This document shows positions 35,007 through 44,157 of a DNA stretch of 64,000 nucleotides, one piece after another. Origin of the DNA: Azohydromonas aeria. GTDB taxonomy: Bacteria > Pseudomonadota > Gammaproteobacteria > Burkholderiales > Burkholderiaceae_C. The notes beneath the pieces were generated by a model, which saw nothing but the letters and a program-made list of their open reading frames with translations, did no database searches and was not told the origin of the DNA. The stretch spans positions 232,562 through 296,561 of the forward strand of contig NZ_VIDQ01000002.1 in assembly GCF_009760915.1 (NCBI RefSeq), in the 5' to 3' direction. Numbering within the stretch: position 1 is the stretch's first letter; each line of letters opens with the position of its first letter. Made by a program: the position numbers and the translations under genes.

Positions 35007-36410
35007 TCAATGGCCGCCGTGGCCGGTGGGCTTGCGCACCTGCACCTCGGTGGGGGCTGCAGCCTTGTCGGCGCGGGGCATCGCGCTGCGGCCGGCGTCG
35101 CTGGAGCGCGCGGGCTCGGCAAGCGCGCCGGTCCATTCGTAGGCCACGGTGCCTGCGGGGTGCTTGAACCAGCCCGGGTCCGAGTAGTCGCCGGGCTTCT
35201 GATCGCGGCGCACTTTGATGACGCTGAACATGCCGCCCATCTCGACCGAGCCGAAGGGACCTTCGCCGGTCATCATGGGCACGGTGTTGTCGGGCAGCGG
35301 CATGGTCATCTCGGACATGTCAGCCATGCCGCGCTCGCCCATGACCATGTAGTCGGGGATGAGCTTGCTGATCTTGCCGGCCACACCGCTGTGGTCCACG
35401 CCGATCATCGTGGGCACGTTGTGGCCCATGGCGTTCATCGTGTGGTGGCTCTTGTGGCAGTGGAAGGCCCAGTCGCCCTCCTCGTCGGCGATGAACTCCA
35501 GCTGCCGCATCTGGCCCACGCCGATGTCGGTCGTCACCTCCTGCCAGCGCGTGCTGCGCGGCGTGGGGCCGCCGTCCGTGCCGGTGATGGCGAACTCGTG
35601 CCCGTGGATGTGCATCGGGTGGTTCGTCATCGTGAGGTTGCCGATGCGCAGCCGCACGCGGTCGTTCCTGCGGACGTTGAGCGAGTCGATGCCGGGGAAG
35701 ACGCGGCTGTTGAACGTCCACAGGTTGAAGTCCAGCATCGTCATGATCCGCGGCGTGTAGCTGCCGGGGTCGATGTCGTAGGCGGAGAGCAGGAAGCAGA
35801 AGTCCCGGTCCACCTCGTCGATGAGCGGGTGCCTGGCCTTGGGATGCGTGACCCAGAAGCCCATCATGCCCATGGCCATCTGCGTCATCTCGTCGGCGTG
35901 GGGGTGGTACATGAAGGTGCCGGGCCGGCGCGCCACGAACTCGTAGACGAAGGTCTTGCCCGGCGGGATGCCGGGCTGCGTCAGGCCCGTGACGCCGTCC
36001 ATGCCGTTGGGCAGGCGCTGGCCGTGCCAGTGCACGCTCGTGTGCTCGGGCAGCTTGTTGGTCACGAAGATGCGCACCCGGTCGCCCTCGACCACCTCGA
36101 TGGTCGGCCCGGGCGACTGGCCGTTGTAGCCCCACAGGTGCGCCTTGAAGCCTGGTGCCATCTCGCGCACCACGGGCTCGGCCACCAGGTGGAACTCCTT
36201 GACGCCGCCATTCATGCGCCAGGGCAAGGTCCAGCCGTTGAGCGTGACCACGGGGTTGTAGGGCCGGCCCGTGTTGGGTACCAGCGGCGGCATGGTGTCG
36301 GGCTTGGTCTGCAGCACTGGCTCGGGCAATGCGGCCATGGCCACCTGGCTTACCGAGGCGGCGGCCACGGCCGCGGACCCGGCAAGGAAGCGACGTCGAT
36401 TCGTCGTCAT
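35007..36410 (-). CDS. Multicopper oxidase, periplasmic
   Basis: The 467-residue enzyme has a Tat-like start (NRRRFLAG, hydrophobic core) and all four copper-site motifs: HWHG (127-130), HPHADE, HPMHIHGHEF and HCHKSHHTMNAMGH. The last contains the type-1 Cys between His ligands, with Met-rich sequence after it (MADMSEMTMPLPDNTVPMM). It probably oxidises Cu(I) to less toxic Cu(II). It has an additional C-terminal extension of about 40 residues rich in Pro and Ala. Confidence 0.92.
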   Translation of the reverse strand: MTTNRRRFLAGSAAVAAASVSQVAMAALPEPVLQTKPDTMPPLVPNTGRPYNPVVTLNGWTLPWRMNGGVKEFHLVAEPVVREMAPGFKAHLWGYNGQSPGPTIEVVEGDRVRIFVTNKLPEHTSVHWHGQRLPNGMDGVTGLTQPGIPPGKTFVYEFVARRPGTFMYHPHADEMTQMAMGMMGFWVTHPKARHPLIDEVDRDFCFLLSAYDIDPGSYTPRIMTMLDFNLWTFNSRVFPGIDSLNVRRNDRVRLRIGNLTMTNHPMHIHGHEFAITGTDGGPTPRSTRWQEVTTDIGVGQMRQLEFIADEEGDWAFHCHKSHHTMNAMGHNVPTMIGVDHSGVAGKISKLIPDYMVMGERGMADMSEMTMPLPDNTVPMMTGEGPFGSVEMGGMFSVIKVRRDQKPGDYSDPGWFKHPAGTVAYEWTGALAEPARSSDAGRSAMPRADKAAAPTEVQVRKPTGHGGH

Positions 36411-36442
36411 GAGAGAGCTCCAAAAAGTGTCGTGCGCGGTGG

Positions 36443-37909
36443 TCAGTGGCCACCGGCGCTGCCGCCGCTACTGGCGGCCGGCGCGGCTTGCAAGGAAATG
36501 CCCGAGGCAGCCGGGCGCCCGATGAGCGCTGCCTGCAGCGCCGCGTCGGCGAGCCAGAAGTCGCGCTGGGTGTTGAGGGCCTGGGCGACGCTGGCGACCT
36601 GGTCTCGCGCGTCGGCCAGCAGCTCGAACACGCCGATGAGCATCCCGTTGTAGCGAAGCAGGTTCTCGTCGGAGATGGTCTTGCGCAGCGGCACGATCTC
36701 GTCGCGCCAGTGGCGCGCGAGGTCGTAGGCGGTGCGATAGGCGCCGTAGTTCTCGCGCACCTGCGAGGCGGCGTCCACGGCCAGCTGCTGCGTGCGATTG
36801 ACGGCAGCCATGTAGCGCGCCCGGGCGGCACCTCGCACCGCGTCGCCGGCGTCGAAGATGGGCAGCGGCAGGGTCAGCTCGAAGCCGCGCTGGTGTGGCT
36901 CACCCGTCTCGCTGTTGCGCATGATGCCCAGCTCCACGTGGTTGAACACGCTGGTGGCCGTGGTGAGGCCTTGCGCCCGGGCCGAGGCCTCCAGCTCCGA
37001 GCTGGCCTGGCGCATGTCCAGGCGCTGGTCGAGCGCGGCCTTCAGCACGCTTTGCTCTTCGCGCGGTGCGGCCGGCAGGTCCGGCAGCCGCTCGGGCAGC
37101 TTCAGCGCCTGGGCCTGGGCCTCGTTGAGCCCCAGCGCGCGCACGAGCGCCTCGCGGCTGGATTGGGCCTCCTGGCGCGCGCGGGCCAGCTGCGCCACCG
37201 CTTCTGCACTGAAGACCTGCTCACGGGCACGCTGCAGGCGATTGAAGTTGCCGGCCGACTGCATGCGACGCGCGAGCTCCGCCCCCGCGTCGGCCGCCTC
37301 CTTGACCTGCTCGAAGTAGACCTGTGTCTGGGCGGCGGCCACCGCGCGCACCCAGGCCTGGCGCGCCTGCGTCGCCGACTGGACGACGTCGCCCGCCATG
37401 CGCAGGCGGATCTGCTGCTGTTGAGCCGTGGCGATGCGCGAGCGTGCCGGCAGCAGCAGCACGTCCAGCAACGAGAAGCTCAGCGCACGGCCGATTTCCA
37501 GCTCCCGATGGTCGCCACTGCCGCGCACGGCGCGCTCGAAGGCGAAGACCGGGTTGGGCAGCCGGGCCGACTGCGTGACGCTCAGCGACGAGGCCGCGGA
37601 CTCGGAGAGCAGCGTCTGCAGCGCCGGGCTGTAGGCCAGCGCAATGCGCACCGCGTCGTCACCCGACAGCGGCTGCTGTAGCAGGCGATCGACCTCGGCA
37701 CGAGCCTCCTGGCGTGCTTCCTCGGAGTCGAGCCACTTGAGCTGCGTGCCCAGCTGCTGGCTGGCGACCTCCTGGGCCGCGCCCAGGTTCTGCTGGACGG
37801 CGGTGCTGGAGCAGCCGCCGAGGGTAAGCATCGCCAGCACGGCGGCGGCCAGGCGCTTGCGCGGCCAGGCGCGCAAGCTGTCGTTGTTCTGAGCGGATCG
37901 CGTCGTCAT
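36443..37909 (-). CDS. TolC-family outer-membrane protein
   Basis: The 488-residue product has a lipobox LGGC near residue 33 and the repeated coiled-coil/helical-hairpin structure of outer-membrane efflux proteins, with the second half beginning near LPERLPDLPAAPREEQSV. Strand elements FELTLPLPIFDAGDAVRGAARARYMAA correspond to the conserved internal repeat. It shares an ATGA overlap with the gene upstream. No RND inner-membrane pump or adaptor is in the window, so its partner must be encoded elsewhere. Confidence 0.88.
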   Translation of the reverse strand: MTTRSAQNNDSLRAWPRKRLAAAVLAMLTLGGCSSTAVQQNLGAAQEVASQQLGTQLKWLDSEEARQEARAEVDRLLQQPLSGDDAVRIALAYSPALQTLLSESAASSLSVTQSARLPNPVFAFERAVRGSGDHRELEIGRALSFSLLDVLLLPARSRIATAQQQQIRLRMAGDVVQSATQARQAWVRAVAAAQTQVYFEQVKEAADAGAELARRMQSAGNFNRLQRAREQVFSAEAVAQLARARQEAQSSREALVRALGLNEAQAQALKLPERLPDLPAAPREEQSVLKAALDQRLDMRQASSELEASARAQGLTTATSVFNHVELGIMRNSETGEPHQRGFELTLPLPIFDAGDAVRGAARARYMAAVNRTQQLAVDAASQVRENYGAYRTAYDLARHWRDEIVPLRKTISDENLLRYNGMLIGVFELLADARDQVASVAQALNTQRDFWLADAALQAALIGRPAASGISLQAAPAASSGGSAGGH

Positions 37910-38226
37910 GGCCTGGCCGGAGCGTGATGGTTCGAATGAGCGCCGCTTGTGGAGGCGGCAGCGGGTGCGCTGGTGCCGGCAGCAGTGGGTTGGGCGTCGC
38001 CGGACTGCGCCTCGCGCGCATAGGCTCTCCAGCCGCCGATGCGACCGACGGTGTCGTTGGTTTCGCGCCAGGAGCGCACCGGCTCGTCAGCGAAGGGGCG
38101 GTAGCCCTCGAAGGCGGAGCGGTAGACGGATTGCGGCGCCGCGGGCGTGGCGCTGCCTTGTGCCACGGCGAGCGCCGGGGCAAGGATGAGCACCGCCAGT
38201 GTGGCGGTGCGGGTGATCGATTTCAT
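37906..38226 (-). CDS. Small exported protein preceding the TolC-like gene
   Basis: The 106-residue product has a signal peptide (cleavage near AVA-QG), a core SVYRSAFEGYRPFADEPVRSWRETNDTVGRIGGWRAYA shared by short proteins that precede copper-type TolC genes, and an Ala/Ser-rich tail ending in SNHHAPARP. It overlaps the TolC gene by four bases. Function is unknown. Confidence 0.7.
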   Translation of the reverse strand: MKSITRTATLAVLILAPALAVAQGSATPAAPQSVYRSAFEGYRPFADEPVRSWRETNDTVGRIGGWRAYAREAQSGDAQPTAAGTSAPAAASTSGAHSNHHAPARP

Positions 38227-38361
38227 GGAACTGCTCGCTACAGCGAGGCCCGGTACCGGCTGCGCCAAGGCGGCCGGCAGGGCGAGTGACGTGATCGACG
38301 GCGGGCCATGAGCGACGCACCTCCGTGAGGAGGCCGAACACTTACCCGCGCCGGGGGCGCG

Positions 38362-38760
38362 TCAGACGAGCAGGAATCGGGGTGGACGGTCCGGGCCGTC
38401 CGTCAGGAAAGCAGCAGGACTGGGGAGAAAGGCAGGCGGAGGCCCAACAGCCTCGATGGCCGCCTCGAAGCTCATTGCCGTGGCGGGCAGGGCAGCCGTG
38501 ACACAACAGGCCGCGCAAGCGCTGCACGCATGCTGGGCGTTCTTGTAAAGGTCCTGGGTGGCGGAGCTGGCCTCGTCGTGCGAGAGGGCCGCACCATCGT
38601 CGTGGTGATGTGAGGCGTGGTCGTGCACCACGTGGGCCATCACTGCCGCCATGCGCTCATGGCCCGGACCGCACACGCGCAGCGTGGCCGCGACGCTGCC
38701 CTGCAGGGGTAGCGCGACGGCAAGCAGCCACATCATCGCGATCCGGAACACACGCCACAT
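38362..38760 (-). CDS. Exported His/Cys-rich protein heading the copper operon
   Basis: The 132-residue product has a hydrophobic export signal, a cluster HVVHDHASHHHDDG, and a Cys cluster HACSACAACCVTAA near the middle. The pattern suggests copper sensing or sequestration in the periplasm. It is the first gene in the operon, followed by about 135 bases before the TolC-associated gene. A specific family name was not recognised. Confidence 0.65.
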   Translation of the reverse strand: MWRVFRIAMMWLLAVALPLQGSVAATLRVCGPGHERMAAVMAHVVHDHASHHHDDGAALSHDEASSATQDLYKNAQHACSACAACCVTAALPATAMSFEAAIEAVGPPPAFLPSPAAFLTDGPDRPPRFLLV

Positions 38761-38945
38761 GACGGTAGTTTAGTTGCCCGATGTCAAGCGCACAGGGCTG
38801 TCAGGTGCCTACAGCACCGTAGTGTGAACCTTCCCTCCGTGGCAAGGTCAAGAGGGTTCCGGATGCAAAAAAAGGGGTTACAACTCCCCAGGCCTGTCGC
38901 TTTTCATTGGCGCAGACTGGCGTCTGCACGGCGGAGGCCTTGGGA

Positions 38946-39925
38946 TCAGCCTGCTTGCAGACTGGAGAATCGTTCACCTCGTGCCTGGATCAAGGACTCG
39001 ACGTACCGCTCCACGCCAAAGCGCATCGTCCCGCGGAAGTTGATGTGCCCGAAGTGCGCCGGCCCGATGCGCCGCAGCCAGTCGTCTTCGATGCGCATGC
39101 CACTGCCGCGCAGCGCGAAGACCACGTCGTGCATCTTGCTGGTATTCGAGGCAAGGACCAGGTTAGCCAGCAAGGCGTGCGAGCCGGAGATCGTCTGCAT
39201 TTCGTCTTGCCGCCCACCGCGCTCAGTGGCCACCCGGCCGTTGTAGATGGCGCGCTGGAGTTGGTGGACGGATTCACTACGGTCCAGCAGCGTGTGAATT
39301 TTGCGCCGGAAGTCGTCCACGGCCATGTAGTCCGACAGGTAGATCGTGCGAAGCAACCGTCCCAGGTGGTCGGCTGCGCGGTGCACGGGATCACCGCGTG
39401 CGGCGGGCCCGAGGCGCTGCAGTGCCAGGGCGGCCGACACCCGGACGGTACGGATGGAGGCCGCCAGCCGTAGCAACTCGTCCCAGCCGCGCTCGATGGC
39501 GCACAGCGAAATGCGCTGGTCAACGACGCTTTCAAGCTCGTCGGGAATCGAAAACGGTTGAGGTAGAAACAGGTTTCGCTCAGTCAGGTTACGCAGGCAC
39601 GGGCACGAATCGAACCCCAGCAGTTTCGCGAGCCCCATGGCCCCCGAAGTGTGGCTATGCGAGTCCACACACAGCAGGCTCAGGCGGATGCGGCCCTCGG
39701 CGCGGTTGAACTGCTCGACGTCTTCGATGGCCACGCCAGCCTGGCGCTCGTTGAGCACGATGGGCTGGTCGTAGACAATGCCTCAGCGGTCGCGCAGGTG
39801 GGTGTAGATGCCCGCGGCGTAGGTGCGCCGGCGTGGATCAACACGCGCGTTCCATAGCTGCCGTGAGGCGTCCAGGGCCATCATGTCTGTTGGCGCCGAG
39901 GCAGAAGTGAGCCGTTTTCTGTCAA
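38946..39925 (-). pseudogene. Tn3-family transposase remnant
   Basis: The readable part includes VDSHSHTSGAMGLAKLLGFDSCPCLRNLTERNLFLP, EDVEQFNRAEGRIRLSLL and GPAHFGHINFRGTM, all from the C-terminal catalytic half of Tn3-type TnpA. Upstream, DMMALDASRQLWNARVDPRRRTYAAGIYTHLRD continues in the same frame but is cut from the rest by a TGA at about 39783 replacing the Trp codon in RDR-W-GIVYDQP. The N-terminal two thirds are missing. No 38-bp terminal repeat could be defined. Confidence 0.82.
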
Positions 39926-40600
39926 ATTGGCGACGACAGCTGAGCCTGACAGGTCATGCACATCGTTGATTCCGCAAGCTATTTCAAGATCCAGGACGGC
40001 GCAGTACCCCTTCGGCACGGCGGCTCATTCTGGCTTCGGCGTCAACTCTCGTGCGAGTAGGCCCGGGCGTCGATCCTCTTCTTGCAGCGCATGCCTCAGT
40101 CTATGAGGCTTTACTTGTGACCAGCTTGGTAAATTGGCTGATCTGCTGGGTCCGTTGTGATCGAGCAAACGCGGCTTTCAAAGGGAAGGTGATGGTTGAG
40201 AGACCTGCAATTCACCAAGTAGGAAGTCCGCATCGCCCGTGTACTGCGGTCACCGAGCAAGGAGTCCCCGACGCGTCAGCAGGCCGAGCCGCGGCTGCTG
40301 AAGTCTGCAGCGCTGGTGAGCGACACGCCCAGCCCAAACGTTGCCGAGCACGCCACCCAGTGATGCGCCATCAACCAGACCAAGCAGCGGGTACCGTTGA
40401 GCCCGCGCTCACAAAATTTCATGCCAGGCGCGCAGCGCCATCGGCACGGGCTATTCGCTTGCGCGGAGATCCCGCGCGGTTGGTTGGTGTCTTGATCGGC
40501 CATTCATGAAGGCCCTGGCGACACGCCCGTGGGAATTGCTGCTGTCCAGGGCATACGGTTGACGAGAAGCATTCGCCACATCGATAATCGGCTTTGTTCT
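39926..40600. other. Intergenic region without recognisable gene
   Basis: Open frames here lack ribosome binding sites, family motifs and codon bias. No tRNA or terminal repeat is clear, although a CCGTTTTCTGTC word near 39909 faintly resembles a Tn3-type terminal repeat. The region joins the Tn3 remnant to the glycine riboswitch. Confidence 0.5.
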
Positions 40601-40785
40601 GCGGGAGAGAGGGGCCTTCGCCTCCGCCGAAGGCGCAAGCTCCCATAATCGCTCAGGCACACCAAACCGCAGAAGCAATTCGCCAACTGGAGAGAGGCCA
40701 CGACACGCTCTTGAAGCGTCGGCCCACCGAAGGGGCAGGCTGTCTGCGATAGCCCAAACTCTCAGGTAAAAGGACAGAGGGAGAG
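40601..40785 (+). ncRNA. Tandem glycine riboswitch
   Basis: Two consecutive gcvT-type aptamers are recognisable. Aptamer 1 (about 40601-40668) has GGAGAGAGG, CCGCCGAAGGCGCAA and CGCTCAGGCA. Aptamer 2 (about 40688-40785) has GGAGAGAGG, CCACCGAAGGGGCA, CTCTCAGGTA and AAAGGACAGAGG, all hallmark glycine-binding core elements. It lies just upstream of the TRIC-channel gene and is followed at once by a hairpin plus T-run, so glycine probably switches transcription or translation of that gene. Confidence 0.88.
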
Positions 40786-40791
40786 GCGCCT

Positions 40792-40822
40792 CGATGCTCG
40801 GACCAAGCCGAGCGTCGCTTTT
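40792..40822 (+). terminator. Riboswitch expression-platform hairpin
   Basis: Arms 40792-40801 and 40808-40817 (CGATGCTCGG against CCGAGCGTCG, one G-T pair) form a ten-pair stem with a six-base loop, followed by CTTTT. It is directly after the second glycine aptamer and ends 15 bases before the start codon. It is likely the intrinsic terminator or sequestering stem of the switch. Confidence 0.65.
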
Positions 40823-40836
40823 AGCCGTCCCGAGTT

Positions 40837-41448
40837 TTGCTGACTTTCATTTACGTTGTCGCCATTGCGGCGGAGGCGATGTCTGGCGCGCTTGCAGCCG
40901 GGCGTCGCAACATGGACATCTTTGGCGTTGCCGTGGTCGCCTTCGTCACCGCGCTGGGCGGCGGCACTATCCGCGACCTGATCCTTGGCCACTTCCCCGT
41001 CGGCTGGACGCAGCACCCCGAATACATCGGCCTGGTCGTCTGCGCCGGACTGGCGACCATTGTGGTGGCGCCATATATGGTCCGTCTGAAGCGCTTCTTC
41101 CTCGCGCTGGACGCCATGGGCCTAATTGCCTTTTCGCTCATCGGCTGCAGCGTTGCCATGGAGATGGGCTATACCGCCCCCGTGATAATCATGTCCGGCA
41201 TGATCACCGGCATCTGTGGCGGAGTCGCCCGTGATGTGCTGTGCAATCAAATACCCGTGGTGTTCAGACGCGAACTCTATGCCGTCGTCTCGCTCGCCAC
41301 ATGTGTCCTGTTTATCGGCCTGAGCACGCTTGGGGTTGCCTGCGACCTGAACACGGCCATCAGCTTCGCCGCCGGTTTGGCACTTCGCCTTCTGGCCATC
41401 TGGCGCGGCTGGCAACTGCCGGTTTTCTCGTATCGGCAGAGCTGGTAA
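40837..41448 (+). CDS. TRIC/UPF0126-family channel protein
   Basis: The 203-residue membrane protein has seven predicted helices in two repeats of three, with Gly-rich pore motifs AEAMSGALAAGRRNMDIFGV and GGGTIRDLILG in repeat one and DAMGLIAFSLIG and GGVARDVL in repeat two, as in UPF0126 (YicG, prokaryotic TRIC). There is no ATG before the first helix, so TTG at 40837 is the best start; the ATG at 40879 would delete half of helix one. The gene is controlled by the glycine riboswitch, pointing to transport of glycine or a counter-ion. Confidence 0.85.
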   Translation: MLTFIYVVAIAAEAMSGALAAGRRNMDIFGVAVVAFVTALGGGTIRDLILGHFPVGWTQHPEYIGLVVCAGLATIVVAPYMVRLKRFFLALDAMGLIAFSLIGCSVAMEMGYTAPVIIMSGMITGICGGVARDVLCNQIPVVFRRELYAVVSLATCVLFIGLSTLGVACDLNTAISFAAGLALRLLAIWRGWQLPVFSYRQSW

Positions 41449-41721
41449 CAAGGCAGGCTGACGGTCGAGCTGCTGCAAACGACATTCGCTCCGTCCCAAG
41501 ATTCACTGCCATGTTCATGGGACGTCACGGATGTAGATGCGCCGTCGACGAAATCCGCCTAGGTGGGCGGCTGCTCCCTTCGGGCTCCAGCGCTGAGGCG
41601 ATCGGCGATCCCACCCATGCCATTGGAGGAGTGCCGGTGAAGGCCAAAGTCGTTGCAGAGATCCCTGCAAGCCATGTTTTACGCAATGAGGTGCAGTCGC
41701 CAACTGCCAGGAACTGAAGGT

Positions 41722-44127
41722 ATGAGCCAGAAAACCGTGCCGGGCCTGATATCACGCCTCCGCCCTGGCGTCAGACTCGTCCTCGGCTTGGGCCTGGGAT
41801 TGTGTCTCGGGGGCACAGTCGGCGCGGCTTATGGCGTCTACCAGCTGTGGCGGGTGCTGCCCGACGTCAACCATTTGGCGGACTACGAGCCCATGCTGCC
41901 GATGCGTGTCTACGCCAGGGACGGCAGCTTGCTCGCGGAATACGGGGAGGAGCGGCGCGAAGTTGTGCCGATCGACCGCATGCCGCTCAAGCTCCGGCAA
42001 GCCCTGCTGGCGATCGAGGATTCGGACTACTACACGCATGGTGCCGTCGACTTGACGGGGCTGGTGCGTGCGGCTGTCAGCAACTTTGCCGCCGGCCACC
42101 ATGCCCAGGGCGGCAGCACCATCACCATGCAGGTCGCGCGTGTCTTCTTCTTGAGCCGTGAGAAAACGTACCATCGCAAGATGATGGAGATCCTGCTGGC
42201 CTACAAGCTCGAGTCCGTCTATAGCAAGGACAAGATTCTTGAGCTGTACATGAACCAGGTCTATCTGGGAGAGCGGGCCTATGGTTTTGCTGCTGCCGCA
42301 TCCGTCTATTTCGCCAAGACGCTCGACGAGCTGACGGTGGCCGAGGCGGCAATGCTGGCCGGACTGCCGAAGGCGCCTTCCGCCTACAACCCGGTTGTCA
42401 ACCGAGACCGTGCAATCACCCGCCAGCAACATATCCTCAGACGCATGAGGGAGCTTGGGCATATCGACGAGCAGGCATACCAGCAGGCGCGCGCCGAGAA
42501 GCTGGCACTGCGGAAACAGCACAGATCGATGGACCCTGCTGCTGCCTATGCCGTCGAGCAGGCGCGAAAGCTGGTCGTCGACCGGTATGGTGACGATGCC
42601 TATGCGCTCGGCCTGGATGTGGTAACAACCATCAGTGTGGGTGAGCAGCATGCTGCAACCCGCGCCCTGCGCACCGGCTTGGTCAATGCGCAAGGCATGC
42701 AACCCTATGGGGGCCCGGAAGGGCGCGTGGAGCAAGTTCCCGCCATTGGCGATCGCTTGGGAATCCGGGCAGCGCTCGCATCCCACCGTGACAGCGGAGA
42801 CCTGCGTGCGGCCATCGTGCTGCAGGCGTCCGCTTCCACCGGCATCACGGCGGCATTGCGTGACGGCACTTCAGTCTTTATCCCGTCCAAGAAGCTGGGA
42901 CGCAGCGCTATCGCAGCGCTCAGGCCCGAGACACCGGCTCGAAACCGCATTACGCCAGGGTCCGTGATCCGCGCCACGCACGACGACGTCAAAGGGTGGA
43001 GCTTGAGCCAACTGCCGCAGATGGAAGGCGCACTGGTTTCCGTGGACGTGCATTCTGGCGAGATCCTGGCGCTTGCAGGAGGCTTCGACTTTGCTCTCAA
43101 CGAATTCAACCATGCAGTTCAAGCGATCCGGCAGCCGGGCTCGACTTTCAAGCCATTCGTCTATTCCGCCGCGCTTGAGAAGGGTTACTTTCCGGGCACG
43201 CTTATCGACGACACCCAGCGCCTGGTCACCCCACAGGCCCGCGGCCGCAAGGCATGGAGTCCCCGCAACTACGGCGACAACTACGAAGGCTTCATTTCTG
43301 CAAGGCGGGGTTTGACCCGTTCCAAGAACGTGGTCGCCGTCAACCTGATGCAGGCGGCTGGCATGGACTACGTGCAGCAGTTCTCCACTCGTTTCGGATT
43401 CATTTCGGAGCTCAATCCGCCGATCCTGCCGCTCGCACTCGGGGCGGGTGCGGTCACCCCTCTACAGCTCACGCAGGCTTATGCCGTGTTCGCCAACGGC
43501 GGCGATCGCATCGAGCCTCGCCTGATCAACAAGGTCAGCCAGCGCAGTGGCAGTGTGCTGTACGAGGCCGCAACCGAAGCTCGGCGATCACGGGTGATAT
43601 CGAAACGCAACGCCTACGTCATGGATAGCATGCTGCGTGACGTGGTGCGCGATGGGACCGGACGGCGCGCCGCGGTGCTCAATCGCAGTGATCTGGCGGG
43701 CAAGACAGGAACATCCAACGATGCCCGGGATGTCTGGTTTGCTGGCTACTCGTCCGGGGTTGCTACGGTTGTCTGGATGGGGTATGCCCAACCCCGCAGC
43801 CTGGGCCGGGCCACCGGCGGCACGCTGGCATTGCCGGTATGGACAGACTATATGAGCCATGCCATTGCAAACCGGACGGAATCGCAGCGCGTGCTTCCGT
43901 CGGACCTCGTTCTGCTCGATGGCGACTATGTCTACCGCGAATACTTGGGCGGGAGTTGCGTCAACGACCGCAATGCGTTTATCCAAAGTTCGTTGGAGTG
44001 CTTGGCTGACGGAGAAACCCGGGAAGCAAGCGACCGATCAGCAAGGCATACTGACTCCGAACCGCAACGGGTATCTACCATCCAGTGGCGCCGCGCCGTA
44101 TCGCACGGCCAGCCTTTGTACTCTTAA
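41722..44127 (+). CDS. Class A penicillin-binding protein, PBP1A-type
   Basis: The 801-residue bifunctional peptidoglycan synthase has an N-terminal transmembrane anchor (residues about 15-40). Its glycosyltransferase domain has catalytic Glu in AIEDSDYYTHGAVDLTG and GGSTITMQVARVFFL, and an OB-like insert follows. The transpeptidase domain has SxxK at STFK (Ser474), SKN in RSKNVVAV and KTG in GKTGTSND (Lys661). It polymerises and cross-links cell-wall glycan at the inner membrane. GC content is visibly lower than the neighbouring ben/pca genes. A 273-base gap without a gene separates it from the TRIC gene. Confidence 0.92.
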   Translation: MSQKTVPGLISRLRPGVRLVLGLGLGLCLGGTVGAAYGVYQLWRVLPDVNHLADYEPMLPMRVYARDGSLLAEYGEERREVVPIDRMPLKLRQALLAIEDSDYYTHGAVDLTGLVRAAVSNFAAGHHAQGGSTITMQVARVFFLSREKTYHRKMMEILLAYKLESVYSKDKILELYMNQVYLGERAYGFAAAASVYFAKTLDELTVAEAAMLAGLPKAPSAYNPVVNRDRAITRQQHILRRMRELGHIDEQAYQQARAEKLALRKQHRSMDPAAAYAVEQARKLVVDRYGDDAYALGLDVVTTISVGEQHAATRALRTGLVNAQGMQPYGGPEGRVEQVPAIGDRLGIRAALASHRDSGDLRAAIVLQASASTGITAALRDGTSVFIPSKKLGRSAIAALRPETPARNRITPGSVIRATHDDVKGWSLSQLPQMEGALVSVDVHSGEILALAGGFDFALNEFNHAVQAIRQPGSTFKPFVYSAALEKGYFPGTLIDDTQRLVTPQARGRKAWSPRNYGDNYEGFISARRGLTRSKNVVAVNLMQAAGMDYVQQFSTRFGFISELNPPILPLALGAGAVTPLQLTQAYAVFANGGDRIEPRLINKVSQRSGSVLYEAATEARRSRVISKRNAYVMDSMLRDVVRDGTGRRAAVLNRSDLAGKTGTSNDARDVWFAGYSSGVATVVWMGYAQPRSLGRATGGTLALPVWTDYMSHAIANRTESQRVLPSDLVLLDGDYVYREYLGGSCVNDRNAFIQSSLECLADGETREASDRSARHTDSEPQRVSTIQWRRAVSHGQPLYS

Positions 44128-44157
44128 ACAACGGTCAGCGATGCAACCGCATTCTTT

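Noticed and set aside
39890..39930. Tn3 terminal inverted repeat near CCGTTTTCTGTC
   Set aside because: Only about ten bases match a Tn3-type end and it lacks the rest of the 38-base repeat.
40051..40509. 152-residue plus-strand frame before the riboswitch
   Set aside because: No start signal, no motif and it runs into the riboswitch leader.
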